Shown: piece by piece, positions 24,187-33,695 of the stretch
Layout of the letters: every line of letters starts with the position of its first letter
Numbering within the stretch: position 1 is the first letter of the stretch
Assembly (NCBI GenBank): GCA_021775915.1
Contig: JAJFGW010000001.1
Location: 1 to 54,968 of the forward strand
Direction of reading: 5' to 3'
Length of the DNA stretch: 54,968 bases
Source: Alphaproteobacteria bacterium
GTDB taxonomy: Bacteria > Pseudomonadota > Alphaproteobacteria > Micavibrionales > Micavibrionaceae
Translations under genes and position numbers: made by a program
Notes under the pieces: generated by a model
Database searches by the model: none
The model's input: only the letters and a program-made list of their open reading frames with translations
What the model was told of the DNA's origin: nothing

Positions 24187-25183
24187 AGATAAAGAAAAGG
24201 CGCCCTTAGCCGCTATATTCGGCATTGAGGGGGAGGCTCTTACCCGCGAGGAAAAAGAGCTGTTCCAGCGTGTAAATCCGCTGGGTTTTATTCTTTTCAC
24301 CAGAAATTGTAATAACCCTGAACAAACCAGAGCCTTGATTGCTTCTTTGCATGATTGTCTCGGGCGTGAGGCGCCAATCCTGATTGATCAGGAAGGCGGG
24401 CGTGTGCAGCGGCTTAAAGCGACTCACTGGAAAGACTACCCGCCAGCGCGTCAGTTCGGGGAGGCCTTTTTGCGCGATTTTTCCAAAGGGCGAGACTCCC
24501 TGAAAGAGTGCGCTGCTTCAATGGCATCTGACCTTGTCGATTTGGGCGTCAATGTTAATTGCGCGCCGGTGATGGATGTTCTTTATCAGGACACCCACGA
24601 AGCCATTGGCGACCGCGCTTTCGCTAAAGACCCGGAAATAGTCGCTGTGCTTGGGGCCGTTACCTGTGATGAATTTCTTAAGGCGGGCATTATCCCGGTT
24701 ATGAAACATATGCCGGGGCAGGGGCGGGCGGCCTCTGATAGTCATAATGACCTGCCTGTTGTTAATGCAACAATAGAAGAAATGCGGCAAAGTGATTTTG
24801 TTCCCTTCAGGGAGCTCCAGACCAAGGCTTTCTCCGAGGCTGTCTGGGGCATGGTGTCTCATATTGTTTACAGGGATATTGATGCACGGGCACCGGCTTC
24901 CTGCTCCCGCCGTGTGGTATGGGACACAATTCGGAAAGATGTTGGGTTTGATGGTTTATTGCTCAGCGACGATATATGTATGGGGGCGCTGGAAACAATC
25001 GGTGATGTTGCCGCCCGCACTGACAAAGCGTTACGGGCCGGGTGCGATGTGGTTTTGCACTGCAATGGAGACTTGCCGGAAATGCAGAATGTGGCCGCTC
25101 GTGCACAAAAGATGACAAATGATGCGGTTATGCGCTATAACCGCTCGGTTTCGTGGGTTAACAGAAATTTTGAAAATGACTGA
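24173..25183 (+). CDS. nagZ: beta-N-acetylhexosaminidase (NagZ)
   Basis: A family GH3 glucosaminidase of about 336 residues that removes GlcNAc from recycled muropeptides in the cytoplasm. Motifs are LIDQEGGRVQRL near the front, KHMPGQGRAASDSHNDLP with the catalytic Asp-His dyad (DSH), and the nucleophile Asp in LLSDDICMGAL. The usual KH[FI]PGHG is KHMPGQG here, a His-to-Gln change outside the dyad. The frame opens with ATG at 24134, but GGGAGG at 24159-24164 sits correctly for the TTG codons at 24170 and 24173, so I favour a TTG start; the gene then overlaps the SPOR gene by about 14 bases. The stop overlaps scpA by 8 bases. Confidence 0.9.
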   Translation: MSKIEDKEKAPLAAIFGIEGEALTREEKELFQRVNPLGFILFTRNCNNPEQTRALIASLHDCLGREAPILIDQEGGRVQRLKATHWKDYPPARQFGEAFLRDFSKGRDSLKECAASMASDLVDLGVNVNCAPVMDVLYQDTHEAIGDRAFAKDPEIVAVLGAVTCDEFLKAGIIPVMKHMPGQGRAASDSHNDLPVVNATIEEMRQSDFVPFRELQTKAFSEAVWGMVSHIVYRDIDARAPASCSRRVVWDTIRKDVGFDGLLLSDDICMGALETIGDVAARTDKALRAGCDVVLHCNGDLPEMQNVAARAQKMTNDAVMRYNRSVSWVNRNFEND

Positions 25184-26054
25184 CACTGAAATACAGTTTG
25201 AAGAAGATCCGCCGCGCCTTGTCCCTGAAGGGGACGGCCCTGCCGATGCTTTGCTGCTGGATATTGATGGTTTTGAAGGGCCGATTGATGTCTTGCTGCT
25301 GATGGCGCGTGACCAGAAGGTTGATCTGACTAAAATTTCGATCTTGCAGCTCGCACGGCAATATTTAAAATTTATTGATCGTGCCAAAGAGCTGCGGCTT
25401 GATCTGGCGGCTGAGTATCTGGTGATGGCGGCGTGGCTGGCTTATTTGAAGTCGCGTTTGTTGTTGCCTAGAGAAGAAGGTGAAGCGGGGCCGGATGCCG
25501 AAACAATGGCCGAAGCTTTACAATTCCAGTTACGCCGTTTAGAGGCGATGCAAAAGGCGGCGGAAGATTTGTTTGGTTTGCCGCAACTCGGACAGGATAT
25601 CTTCCCGCGCGGTATGCCGGAAGGCCTAAAAACCGTGACGAACACAATTTACGATGTGTCCCTTTACGATCTTCTTAAATCCTATGGCGATATTGAGCGC
25701 CGCAAGGAATACAGCAATTACGAGCTGCCGACATTTAATTTGATGGGTATGGATGAGGCGATGACCCGCATGACAAAAATGCTGGGCAAGCTACCGGTCA
25801 AAGGGCCGTGGAGCGTCTGGACGACATTGCAAAGCTTTATGCCGGAGGGAATAAGGGACAAGCTGTTTGCCCGTTCGTCTCTGGCATCTTGCTTTACCGT
25901 GGGGCTGGAACTGGCCAAACAGGGCAAGGTCGAGATTAAACAGGACGGCTTGTTCCGTCCGATTTACTTGCGCGCCGCGACAGAAAAACTATATGAAGTG
26001 CCTGATGGAGTAAGTGAGGAAAATGATGACACAAGAGCAGATACAGGAACATAG
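25176..26054 (+). CDS. scpA: segregation and condensation protein A (kleisin)
   Basis: The 292-residue kleisin bridges the Smc heads in the bacterial condensin complex. The N-terminal domain has the standard FEGPIDVLLLMARDQKVDL block and YLVMAAWLAYLKSRLLLP. The C-terminal winged helix (about 215-290) contains FLALLEL-type sequence as FTVGLELAKQGKV. The ATG at 25176 is chosen because it fits the family N-terminus and couples to nagZ through an 8-base overlap (ATGACTGA). It overlaps scpB by about 30 bases. Confidence 0.95.
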   Translation: MTDTEIQFEEDPPRLVPEGDGPADALLLDIDGFEGPIDVLLLMARDQKVDLTKISILQLARQYLKFIDRAKELRLDLAAEYLVMAAWLAYLKSRLLLPREEGEAGPDAETMAEALQFQLRRLEAMQKAAEDLFGLPQLGQDIFPRGMPEGLKTVTNTIYDVSLYDLLKSYGDIERRKEYSNYELPTFNLMGMDEAMTRMTKMLGKLPVKGPWSVWTTLQSFMPEGIRDKLFARSSLASCFTVGLELAKQGKVEIKQDGLFRPIYLRAATEKLYEVPDGVSEENDDTRADTGT

Positions 26055-26709
26055 CGAAGATTTGCCTGATAATGGCAGTGATGATCTTCGCGTGCTGGAA
26101 GCTATATTGTTCGCTTCGGCGGAACCGCTGTCAACCAACGCCATTCGGGAGCGGATGGGCGAGGACAAGGACATTGGCGGTTTGTTGATGACGCTTAAAG
26201 AGACTTATACGCAGCGCGGTGTGGAACTTGTCGAGATGGAGGGCGTTTGGGCGTTCCGTACGGCGCAAGACCTTGGCGAGTCGCTGCAGATGAAAAAAGA
26301 AGTGCAGCGCAAATTGTCTCGCGCCGCCATGGAAACGCTGACGATTATCGCGTATCATCAACCGGTGACACGGGCGGAAATTGAAAATATCCGTGGTGTG
26401 GCAACTCATAGAGGAACGCTCGATGTTTTGATGGAATGCGGCTGGGTCAAGCCGGGCCGTCGCCGCGAAACGCCGGGAAGGCCTCTGACATGGGTGAGTA
26501 CCACGGCTTTTATGGATCATTTCGGTCTGGAGTCTATGAATGAATTGCCGGGGCTTGATGAACTCAAAGCCTCCGGTCTTTTGGATCGTCGTCCGGCGAT
26601 TGATACTTTGCCGGGAACCGGTGATTTATTTGGGGACGATGATATTGAAGAATTGGAAGCTGCGGGTGACGCTGAATCGGAAGACGATTTTGAAGAAGAG
26701 GAAATTTAA
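26023..26709 (+). CDS. scpB: segregation and condensation protein B
   Basis: The 228-residue partner of ScpA in the Smc complex, made of two winged helices. Recognisable blocks are LRVLEAILFASAEPLS, LSRAAMETLTIIAYHQPVTRAEIE, IRGV and WVKPGRRRETPGRPLTW. The Glu/Asp-rich C-terminal tail of about 40 residues is common in alphaproteobacteria. The two adjacent ATGs at 26023 and 26026 follow AGGA closely; a GTG at 26014 is also possible. It is embedded in the scpA-scpB-tatABC run. Confidence 0.95.
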   Translation: MMTQEQIQEHSEDLPDNGSDDLRVLEAILFASAEPLSTNAIRERMGEDKDIGGLLMTLKETYTQRGVELVEMEGVWAFRTAQDLGESLQMKKEVQRKLSRAAMETLTIIAYHQPVTRAEIENIRGVATHRGTLDVLMECGWVKPGRRRETPGRPLTWVSTTAFMDHFGLESMNELPGLDELKASGLLDRRPAIDTLPGTGDLFGDDDIEELEAAGDAESEDDFEEEEI

Positions 26710-26712
26710 ATA

Positions 26713-26907
26713 ATGGCACCAAGTATCTGGCAAATTTTAATTGTTATCGTTCTTGTCATGTTTTTATTTGGCAGGGGTAAAATATCCGGTGTCATGGAAG
26801 ATCTGGCCAAGGGCATTAAGTCTTTCAAAAAAGGCATGAAGGATGAAGATGAGAGCAAGCCTCCGCCTGTCCTCGAAAGCAAAGAGGCCGAAGGCAAGAA
26901 GGAATAA
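26713..26907 (+). CDS. tatA: twin-arginine translocase subunit TatA
   Basis: The 64-residue pore-forming component of the Tat system, which exports folded proteins. It has one N-terminal membrane helix ([16 protein letters not shown]), the FG hinge at FLFGRGK, an amphipathic helix ([19 protein letters not shown]) and a charged tail. It begins 3 bases after the scpB stop. Confidence 0.96.
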   Translation: MAPSIWQILIVIVLVMFLFGRGKISGVMEDLAKGIKSFKKGMKDEDESKPPPVLESKEAEGKKE

Positions 26908-26910
26908 GTC

Positions 26911-27165
26911 ATGCTCGATTTTGGCTTGCCGGAATTATTGTTGATTATGGCGGTAGCTGTTCTGGTTATTGGGCCGAAAGAAATTCCTGAACTTATGCGC
27001 GGTCTGGGTCGTATTGTACGGCGGCTGCAATATATGAAATTCGCGTTATCGCAGCAATTTGATGATTTTATGAAAGACCATGATCTGGATGAATTGCGCA
27101 GTGGCGCAGAGATGCCTGTTATTGAGAAAGATAAAGATGTCAGCGGAGATGCAACAACAGACTGA
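26911..27165 (+). CDS. tatB: Tat translocase subunit TatB
   Basis: An 84-residue partner of TatC in substrate recognition. FGLPELLLIMAVAVLVIGPKEIPELMRGLGR is the TatB-type helix-hinge-amphipathic unit, with the conserved Glu in the membrane helix (PELL) and GPKEIP at the hinge; it is quoted here only as a description of residues 4-34. It is shorter than E. coli TatB (171) because most of the C-terminal extension is missing. AAGGAAT precedes the start, and it overlaps tatC by 29 bases. Confidence 0.92.
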   Translation: MLDFGLPELLLIMAVAVLVIGPKEIPELMRGLGRIVRRLQYMKFALSQQFDDFMKDHDLDELRSGAEMPVIEKDKDVSGDATTD

Positions 27166-27931
27166 AGAGTTTGAGCAAACGCGTAAGCCGTTAATTGATC
27201 ATCTGATTGAATTGCGCAAGCGCCTTGTCTGGACATTGGCGGCAATGCTTGCGGGTACGGCGGTCTGTTTTTTCTTTGTTGAGGAAATTTACGGATTTCT
27301 TGTGCAGCCCCTTGCCAATGCTATGGGGGAGGGTAGTACAAACAGGCTGATCTATACGGGCCTAACCGAGGCGTTCTTTACCTATTTAAAAGTCGCGTTT
27401 TTCGCCGGGATATTTTTGACGTTCCCTTTGCTCGCTATTCAGCTCTGGCGCTTTATTGCGCCCGGCATGTATGGCAAGGAAAAGAACGCGTTCTTGCCGT
27501 TTTTAATCGCGACACCGATATTGTTTTTTCTCGGTGGTGCCTGTGTTTATTACGTACTGATGCCGGTGGCATGGCCGTTTTTCTTAAGTTTTCAGAGTAT
27601 GGGCACGGACACAATTCTGCCAATTCAGCTTGAGGCGCGGGTGGGGGAGTATCTCGACCTTGTCATGGTGCTGATTTTTGCCTTTGGCCTGTGTTTTCAG
27701 CTTCCCGTTCTGTTAACGTTGCTGGGGAAAGCAGGCATGGTTACTGCTGACGGACTTGCCAAAAAGCGCAAATACGCCGTTATTGTTACCTTTATTGTCG
27801 CTGCATTCCTCACACCGCCGGATATTATCAGTCAGGTCTTGCTCGCGATCCCTGTTTTGGGGTTATATGAACTATCAATCATTCTGGTTCGCAACGTACA
27901 AAAAAATGTCACCACCACTTCAGCTTTATAA
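27137..27931 (+). CDS. tatC: Tat translocase subunit TatC
   Basis: The 264-residue, six-helix receptor of the Tat system. Diagnostic segments are PLIDHLIELRKRL at the cytoplasmic start, FTYLKVAFFAGIFLTFP in the second helix, WRFIAPGMYGKEK, and FGLCFQLPV followed by TPPDIISQ. The start at 27137 (MSAEMQQQ) lies inside tatB; an in-frame ATG at 27149 is an alternative. The 3' end overlaps zapE. In many alphaproteobacteria serS follows tatC; here zapE does. Confidence 0.95.
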   Translation: MSAEMQQQTEEFEQTRKPLIDHLIELRKRLVWTLAAMLAGTAVCFFFVEEIYGFLVQPLANAMGEGSTNRLIYTGLTEAFFTYLKVAFFAGIFLTFPLLAIQLWRFIAPGMYGKEKNAFLPFLIATPILFFLGGACVYYVLMPVAWPFFLSFQSMGTDTILPIQLEARVGEYLDLVMVLIFAFGLCFQLPVLLTLLGKAGMVTADGLAKKRKYAVIVTFIVAAFLTPPDIISQVLLAIPVLGLYELSIILVRNVQKNVTTTSAL

Positions 27932-28976
27932 AGATAAAATAGACGAGGGAGAGTTGCAGCCTGATGAATATCAGGAAGCGGCGGCGCAGGAATTACGGCG
28001 GCTTTATGATGAGTTGACCGAAGCTAAAGGTGGCTTTTTAAAAAGAAAGAAAACCCCGAAGGGCATTTACCTCTGGGGCGGGGTAGGGCGCGGCAAGTCG
28101 ATGCTCATGGATATGTTCTATGAGGCGCTACCGAATGATATGGCAAAACGTCGCGTTCATTTTCATGAATTTATGATTGAAACGCACGATTTCCTGCACA
28201 AAGCGCGCCAAGATAAAGAATCCGGTGCGGCCATTCTCAAATTTGCCAAAAAGATAAGCGACGAGGCCAAAATCCTGTGCTTTGACGAATTTCATGTCAC
28301 TGATATTACTGACGCTATGATTTTAGGGCGGCTGTTTACCGCGCTATTTAAACGGGGCGTTGTCGTTGTTGCTACCAGCAACTGGGCGCCGGACAGTCTT
28401 TATGAAGGAGGGTTGCAGCGCGACCTGTTTTTACCCTTTATCGCTTTGGTAAAGGAAAAGCTGGAAGTCGTGGAGGTGAATGGTGATACGGATTACCGCC
28501 TGCAATGCTTAAGTGATAACGGGGTTTATTTTACGCCGTTGGGCGCGGCCGCAAAAAAACAGGCCGATAAAGTATTTTCGCAGTTAACGGATAATATGAA
28601 ACCTTACGCGGAGACCTTAACGGTAAAAGGCCGGGATATAGAGGTGGACATTGTGGCCAAGGGCATTGCCCGCTTTAGCTTTGCTCAACTTTGCGAGCGC
28701 CCGATGGGGGCGGAGGATTATTTAACCATTGCCCAAAATTATCACACCATATTCCTTGAAAATGTACCGCGCCTTAAATATGATCGGCGTAATGAAGCAA
28801 AGCGCTTTATGACCTTGATAGATGCGCTTTATGAACGGCGCGTTAAGCTGGTTATGGTTGCCGATGTGCCGCCGGAGGAGCTTTATCTGGGGGATGATCA
28901 CGGATTTGAGTTTCAGCGTACCGTTAGCCGTCTGATTGAAATGCAGGGTGAGGACTATTTGGGGGCAGGTCTTTAA
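27906..28976 (+). CDS. zapE: cell-division protein ZapE / AFG1-type ATPase
   Basis: A 356-residue P-loop ATPase of the AFG1 family. Bacterial ZapE associates with the Z-ring and the mitochondrial relative acts with membrane proteases. Walker A is GGVGRGKS (58-65), Walker B is ILCFDEFHVTDITDAMIL, and sensor-like VVVATSNWAPDSLYEGGLQR follows. The start at 27906 is the Met that begins the conserved region (SPPLQLYKDKI); the frame extends 50 codons upstream inside tatC without similarity to the family. In alphaproteobacteria zapE usually precedes mdh, and here only the DUF2336 gene stands between them. Confidence 0.92.
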   Translation: MSPPLQLYKDKIDEGELQPDEYQEAAAQELRRLYDELTEAKGGFLKRKKTPKGIYLWGGVGRGKSMLMDMFYEALPNDMAKRRVHFHEFMIETHDFLHKARQDKESGAAILKFAKKISDEAKILCFDEFHVTDITDAMILGRLFTALFKRGVVVVATSNWAPDSLYEGGLQRDLFLPFIALVKEKLEVVEVNGDTDYRLQCLSDNGVYFTPLGAAAKKQADKVFSQLTDNMKPYAETLTVKGRDIEVDIVAKGIARFSFAQLCERPMGAEDYLTIAQNYHTIFLENVPRLKYDRRNEAKRFMTLIDALYERRVKLVMVADVPPEELYLGDDHGFEFQRTVSRLIEMQGEDYLGAGL

Positions 28977-29015
28977 AATTACCTTCACTTTTACAGCCAA
29001 GTCTCTATCTTCTAT

Positions 29016-30299
29016 ATGATGCTTAAAATTATAAAGAAAATCACAGGTCTGTTTTCTCCCGATCAAAAGAACGATCCGGAGCGCTATGACCGTGAGAAGG
29101 CGATTGCGCGGGGCGATGACCTTAAAGCCAAGGTCAGTCTGGCGGGCAATTCAAAAACGCATCAGGAGCTTTTATATTACCTCGCTGAGAAAGATGACGA
29201 TCCGGCAGTTAGAAAAGCGCTTGCTAAAAACATGTCTACGCCTGTGCAGGCCAGCCCGATTTTGGCCGGGGATAGCAATGAAGTTGTGCGTATGGCTTTG
29301 GCCGAGCGGCTGATAAAATTACTGCCAGAGCTTAATCAGGAGAGCCATAGCCAGCTTTATGCTTTTGCTGTTGAGGCGCTGGGGACACTGGCGCTTGATG
29401 AGGTGTTGAAAATTCGCAAAGCTCTTTCCAGTGCGCTGCATGATTATGGTGAGGCGCCGCCCGACGTGGTCGGAAAACTGGCCCGCGATATTGAGCGTGA
29501 GGTGTCTGAGCCTATCCTTAAATTTTGTACGGCCCTTGGGGATGATGATTTGCTCGATATTCTAAAAACCCATCCGGCAGGGTGGGCGGTTGAGGCGATT
29601 GCCGGACGGAAGACAATAAGTGAGATAATTTCACAGGCCGTGATTGATACCAAAGACCGTCCCGCCGGCGCGGTGCTGATTGATAATAAAGGCGCTAAAA
29701 TTAGTGAAAAAACGCTGGAAGAAATTATAGATCGCGCCAGAGATTACCCGGAATGGCAAACTCATTTGGCCGCGCGCGCAAATTTGCCGCCTAAAATGGC
29801 AAAAACTCTGGCAAAGTTCGCGGACCGTTCGGTGCAAAAACTTTTGCTCAATCGATCTGATTTTGATCCAAAGGTAGCGGAGGAAATTTCCGAGACTTTT
29901 AAACGCCGCCTTGATTTTGCCGGGGAAGCGGACAGGCAACAGGATATGCCGCCGTCGGAGCGTGTAAAAAAACTGGCGCGGGAAGACCGTCTTAACGAAG
30001 AGACAGTCGCCGATGCACTTGGTATGCGCGATCGGGAGTTTGTTTGTGCGGCGCTGGCACATATGGCGGGAACCGATCTGGAAACGGTGGAGAAAATATT
30101 TGATATGAAGGCTGCCAAGCCTATCGTGGCGCTAAGTTGGCGCGCTAAACTGACCATGCGTTTTGCTCTGCGTTTGGAAAAAGAGCTGGGCCATGTCCAG
30201 CCCAAAGAGTTGATTTACCCTCGCGATGGCACTGATTACCCCCTGACATACGATGAAATGCTTTGGCAGCTTGAATTTCTGGGTGTAGAAGCTGCTTAG
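29016..30299 (+). CDS. DUF2336 family protein (HEAT-like repeats)
   Basis: A 427-residue cytoplasmic protein with alternating helices and HEAT-like units: AVRKALAKNMSTPVQASPILAGDSNEVVR near the front and DRSVQKLLLNRSDFDPKVAEEISETFKRR later. This agrees with the DUF2336 family, found mainly in alphaproteobacteria and of unknown function. No signal peptide or membrane segment is seen. It sits 39 bases after zapE and 78 bases before mdh. The ATG pair at 29016/29019 has no strong ribosome site. Confidence 0.8.
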   Translation: MMLKIIKKITGLFSPDQKNDPERYDREKAIARGDDLKAKVSLAGNSKTHQELLYYLAEKDDDPAVRKALAKNMSTPVQASPILAGDSNEVVRMALAERLIKLLPELNQESHSQLYAFAVEALGTLALDEVLKIRKALSSALHDYGEAPPDVVGKLARDIEREVSEPILKFCTALGDDDLLDILKTHPAGWAVEAIAGRKTISEIISQAVIDTKDRPAGAVLIDNKGAKISEKTLEEIIDRARDYPEWQTHLAARANLPPKMAKTLAKFADRSVQKLLLNRSDFDPKVAEEISETFKRRLDFAGEADRQQDMPPSERVKKLAREDRLNEETVADALGMRDREFVCAALAHMAGTDLETVEKIFDMKAAKPIVALSWRAKLTMRFALRLEKELGHVQPKELIYPRDGTDYPLTYDEMLWQLEFLGVEAA

Positions 30300-30377
30300 C
30301 ATTCCCCCTTGCCTCTGTTCCTTTAAGGCTGTATTTTTCTTGCTGATGTTATGAAATGAGTAAGAAAGGTTATTATC

Positions 30378-31373
30378 ATGAAAGCTCCCGTCCATATTGC
30401 TGTTACTGGTGCTGCCGGTCAAATTGGTTATGCGCTGTTGTTTCGTATTGCTTCCGGCGAAATGCTGGGCAAGGACCAGCCGGTTATTCTCCATTTGCTG
30501 GAAATAACCCCGGCGCTGGGCGCGCTTGAAGGCGTTGTGATGGAGCTTAATGATTGCGCGTTTCCATTGTTGCAGGGCGTCGTTACAACAGACGATGTTA
30601 ATGTCGCGTTTAAAGACGTTAGCTACGCTCTTTTGGTCGGTGCCATGCCGCGTAAAGATGGTATGGAGCGCAAGGATTTGCTTGAGGCCAATGGCGGTAT
30701 TTTCGGGCCGCAGGGCCGCGCGCTGAATGATCACGCAAAGCGCGATGTTAAAGTTCTGGTTGTGGGCAATCCGGCGAATACGAATGCACTGATCGCGCAG
30801 CAGAATGCGCCTGACCTTGATCCGAATTGTTTTACGGCGATGGTACGGCTCGATCATAACCGTTCATTGAGTCAGCTTGCCGAAAAAACGGGCACGCATT
30901 CGACAGATGTGAAAAAGATGATTATTTGGGGCAATCATAGTTCAACCCAGTACCCTGACATTCATCACACAACGATTAAGGGAGAGGCGGCGCTTTCTAA
31001 AGTCGATCAGGATTGGTACGAAGGCACGTTTATTCCCGAGGTACAGCAGCGCGGCGCGGCCATCATCAAAGCGCGCGGTGCTTCGTCTGCGGCGAGCGCG
31101 GCGGGTGCGGCGATTGAACATATGCGTTCATGGGCGCTGGGCACCGAAGACGGTGACTGGGTTTCCATGGCAATTCCGTCTGACGGTTCTTACGGCATCG
31201 CGCCAGGCATTATCTACGGCTATCCCGTGACCTGTAAGGACGGAGCCTATAGCATCGTTCAGGGGCTGGAGATCAACGATTTCTCCCGTGCCCGCATGGA
31301 TGCCACAGAGTCCGAACTCCGCGAAGAACGCGCGGCGGTTGAGGGTTTGTTTGCGGGAAGAAAAGCGGCTTAG
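30378..31373 (+). CDS. mdh: malate dehydrogenase, cytosolic 'type 2' class
   Basis: The 331-residue NAD-dependent enzyme interconverts malate and oxaloacetate in the TCA cycle. It has the type-2 signature [35 protein letters not shown], the substrate-loop region [39 protein letters not shown] and [13 protein letters not shown] with the catalytic His. (The first is given as residues 9-31.) Most alphaproteobacteria instead have an LDH-like MDH of about 320 residues in this same place before sucC. AGAAAGG precedes the ATG. This looks like replacement of the ancestral gene. Confidence 0.95.
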   Translation: MKAPVHIAVTGAAGQIGYALLFRIASGEMLGKDQPVILHLLEITPALGALEGVVMELNDCAFPLLQGVVTTDDVNVAFKDVSYALLVGAMPRKDGMERKDLLEANGGIFGPQGRALNDHAKRDVKVLVVGNPANTNALIAQQNAPDLDPNCFTAMVRLDHNRSLSQLAEKTGTHSTDVKKMIIWGNHSSTQYPDIHHTTIKGEAALSKVDQDWYEGTFIPEVQQRGAAIIKARGASSAASAAGAAIEHMRSWALGTEDGDWVSMAIPSDGSYGIAPGIIYGYPVTCKDGAYSIVQGLEINDFSRARMDATESELREERAAVEGLFAGRKAA

Positions 31374-31382
31374 GCTACGCCG

Positions 31383-33506
31383 TTAGGTACTAACGCTCAT
31401 GGTTTTGTTGTTCGGATCATCCGGTGCTGGTGCTCCGGTGTTGTCGGGTGCAGGTTGCTGCACATCAAGCGCAACATTTCTCGGTTGTCCTGCGTGGGCG
31501 TGGGTTTCAGAGAGGCTATTCTCAAGTGGAATACCATTATTGTCGGCTGATGCCGCTGATGTTCCTGTCCTGCTTGTGTTGTGTATTTCGCTTGCAAAGC
31601 TATTTAATCCAGTGCTAGCCGTATCATTTATTTTTTGCATTGTGTTTTCTGCTGTTGTATGGGCTTGTGTTGCTTTCTGTAAGCTTTCTTCCGCCATTTT
31701 GATAGCGGTGGCATGATGATCGGCTGTATCAAAACCTAAAGCACTCTGTATTTCATGGAGAGCCTGATCCATGAAATCCCCTTTTATATCTTTTAGGTTT
31801 GTTTCGGCCTCGGCTGCTATTACGGCAGAGTTTTCAAGATTCTGTTTGGCCTCTATGGCTTGCTCGTTATTTTGTGCAGCAAATGCGTCTGGATGCTCTT
31901 CTAGTAGATGCATTTTTATATTACTACCATTTTCCTTGTCAAAAGTTTCTGCCTCATCAAGAATCTGTTGCGCATATTCCTGACGCTTTTCAAGTGGGAG
32001 GCTGTCGTCCTTCATTTTCGTTGCTAGACCCTGTATGTCTTTTCTTTTCACAAAGCTGTCAATATCAAGCGTTGTTTGAGCATGGTCTATTTTTTCTCTT
32101 AGTTCTATTACCTGGTTGTCTATTTCTGCGAGCTGGCTTTTTAGTTCTTCTGATCTTGTTCCATCTTTCTCCATAAGATCATGAAGTTCTTTCGATCTGC
32201 TTTCTAATTTTTCTAGTTTACTTTCTGTGTCTATTTTGTATTTTTCAACCATGTCTAGGGCGTCTTTACTAAGTCCGATACCATCCCATATCTCGTTGAT
32301 GGTTGTATTCGCTGTAATAAACCTATCCTGAGTTTCTTGTGAAACTTTGTCTCCTGCGGGCTCTCCATTTATTATAATGGTATTTGTTCTATCCTCGTTT
32401 TTTTGAATTTCAATATTGGTATAGAGGCCGCCTCCTGTGTTTGTATCAAAAAATTCATCCAGAAGCTCTGTTCGGGATTCATGATACTCTTTAGAAGCTG
32501 GCCCTAGATTTTGAAATTTTTCTGCACGATCTTGTTCAATATTTTTAGTGATTTGGCTAAGAGAATCCACAGAGACCTTTACTCCTTCAATTTCTTCTTG
32601 CAGGCTGGATAATTCTTTTGTGTAACCTTCCATCCTTTTTTGAATGGCATCATATTCTGTTTGAATTGGTTCTCTTTTTATCTCTAGAGCAACAATCTCT
32701 TTTTCCCAGCCAACTATCTGCAGCTCAAGCTCTGCCCTTTCCTCATCGCTAAGGGTGTCGTGGTTTAGAATATTATCGGCAAAGTTATTGAGTGAGTTTG
32801 ATAGATTACTCAACATCATTTCCGCCGCCATTTGTTTGGCAATTATGTTCCGTGGATCATCGTCTTTTTCGTCGCCTTTTCCGGCAAGGGTGCCGCGCTG
32901 GTCTTTTTCATCCAGATAGCGGTGAACTCTGAGAGCTTCCTGGCTTGTGGCTAACGCGGCAAAAGCATGTTTGTCATGATTAATGCTGTTGTCTTCTTCG
33001 GGGCTCTCTTTGTCTTCTCCATGATTAAAACGTTGTTGCTCTTTCAGCGTTTCAACAGCTTCATTTGTAATCTCGTTTGTAGTTTTATCTATGCTGCGCG
33101 CCACTTCATTAAGGGCTTCGTCATCATAGTTATCCTCTGTCATATTTTCAAAAAGCGCGGCGCCTTCATTAATTTTTGTTTGAAGTTGTTCCATGGCGTC
33201 CATGGGGCTCGTGTTTTGCGGCGCAGATGTATCAGGACTTATGTTCGGTTGGGCTGTTTTAATTTCAGGCGCTTCTTCATCAAGCGCTTCTCCATTGACC
33301 AGGTTTTGCAACCCTTCCGGCAATGTATTGAAAATTTTGCTTAGCTGTTTAATTTCCGCAGGGTTTAGAGGCGTGCCTGTAATATCACGCAGAACTTCAT
33401 TGCTCTCTTTGTTTAAACTATCTGGAGAGCTCTTTTCGTATCCTGTTTGTTTATTTTCTACCAAACCGTAACACCCTGAAATTTTGTATATTACCTGTTT
33501 TTTCAC
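31383..33506 (-). CDS. large coiled-coil protein of unknown function
   Basis: I do not recognise this 707-residue, strongly acidic protein. Residues 1-120 are low in structure. About 225-520 are rich in heptads (ELEKLESRSKELHDLME, ELQIVGWEKEIVALE) and should form long coiled coils. About 560-640 are another helical stretch, and the last 60 residues are Pro/Ala/Asn/Thr-rich and disordered. No signal peptide or membrane helix is seen. The frame opens with GTG at 33506, but a TTG about 14 codons later, preceded by CAGGG, may be the true start. It lies on the opposite strand between mdh and sucC. The organisation recalls large structural or effector-like proteins, but nothing proves a role. Confidence 0.75.
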   Translation of the reverse strand: MKKQVIYKISGCYGLVENKQTGYEKSSPDSLNKESNEVLRDITGTPLNPAEIKQLSKIFNTLPEGLQNLVNGEALDEEAPEIKTAQPNISPDTSAPQNTSPMDAMEQLQTKINEGAALFENMTEDNYDDEALNEVARSIDKTTNEITNEAVETLKEQQRFNHGEDKESPEEDNSINHDKHAFAALATSQEALRVHRYLDEKDQRGTLAGKGDEKDDDPRNIIAKQMAAEMMLSNLSNSLNNFADNILNHDTLSDEERAELELQIVGWEKEIVALEIKREPIQTEYDAIQKRMEGYTKELSSLQEEIEGVKVSVDSLSQITKNIEQDRAEKFQNLGPASKEYHESRTELLDEFFDTNTGGGLYTNIEIQKNEDRTNTIIINGEPAGDKVSQETQDRFITANTTINEIWDGIGLSKDALDMVEKYKIDTESKLEKLESRSKELHDLMEKDGTRSEELKSQLAEIDNQVIELREKIDHAQTTLDIDSFVKRKDIQGLATKMKDDSLPLEKRQEYAQQILDEAETFDKENGSNIKMHLLEEHPDAFAAQNNEQAIEAKQNLENSAVIAAEAETNLKDIKGDFMDQALHEIQSALGFDTADHHATAIKMAEESLQKATQAHTTAENTMQKINDTASTGLNSFASEIHNTSRTGTSAASADNNGIPLENSLSETHAHAGQPRNVALDVQQPAPDNTGAPAPDDPNNKTMSVST

Positions 33507-33695
33507 ACGCCTATATATATTTTACGAAATTTATTAACATAAAGTCAAAATTCAGAAGTTTTTTTTGTGAGGGTTTTGTATGTTGCCTTTGCAAGAAAGC
33601 CTGAAAATGCTACATAGAATAGCGTTCTTATGGTGCCATTTTGGTAGTAATCCGGCGGTAATTTCGAGTAACATACTGAAAATACGGAGTTTTTA

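Noticed and set aside
31381-31395. CGTTAG-GTA-CTAACG hairpin between mdh and the coiled-coil gene
   Set aside because: A six-pair stem without a T-run lying partly in coding sequence. Chance is a fair explanation.
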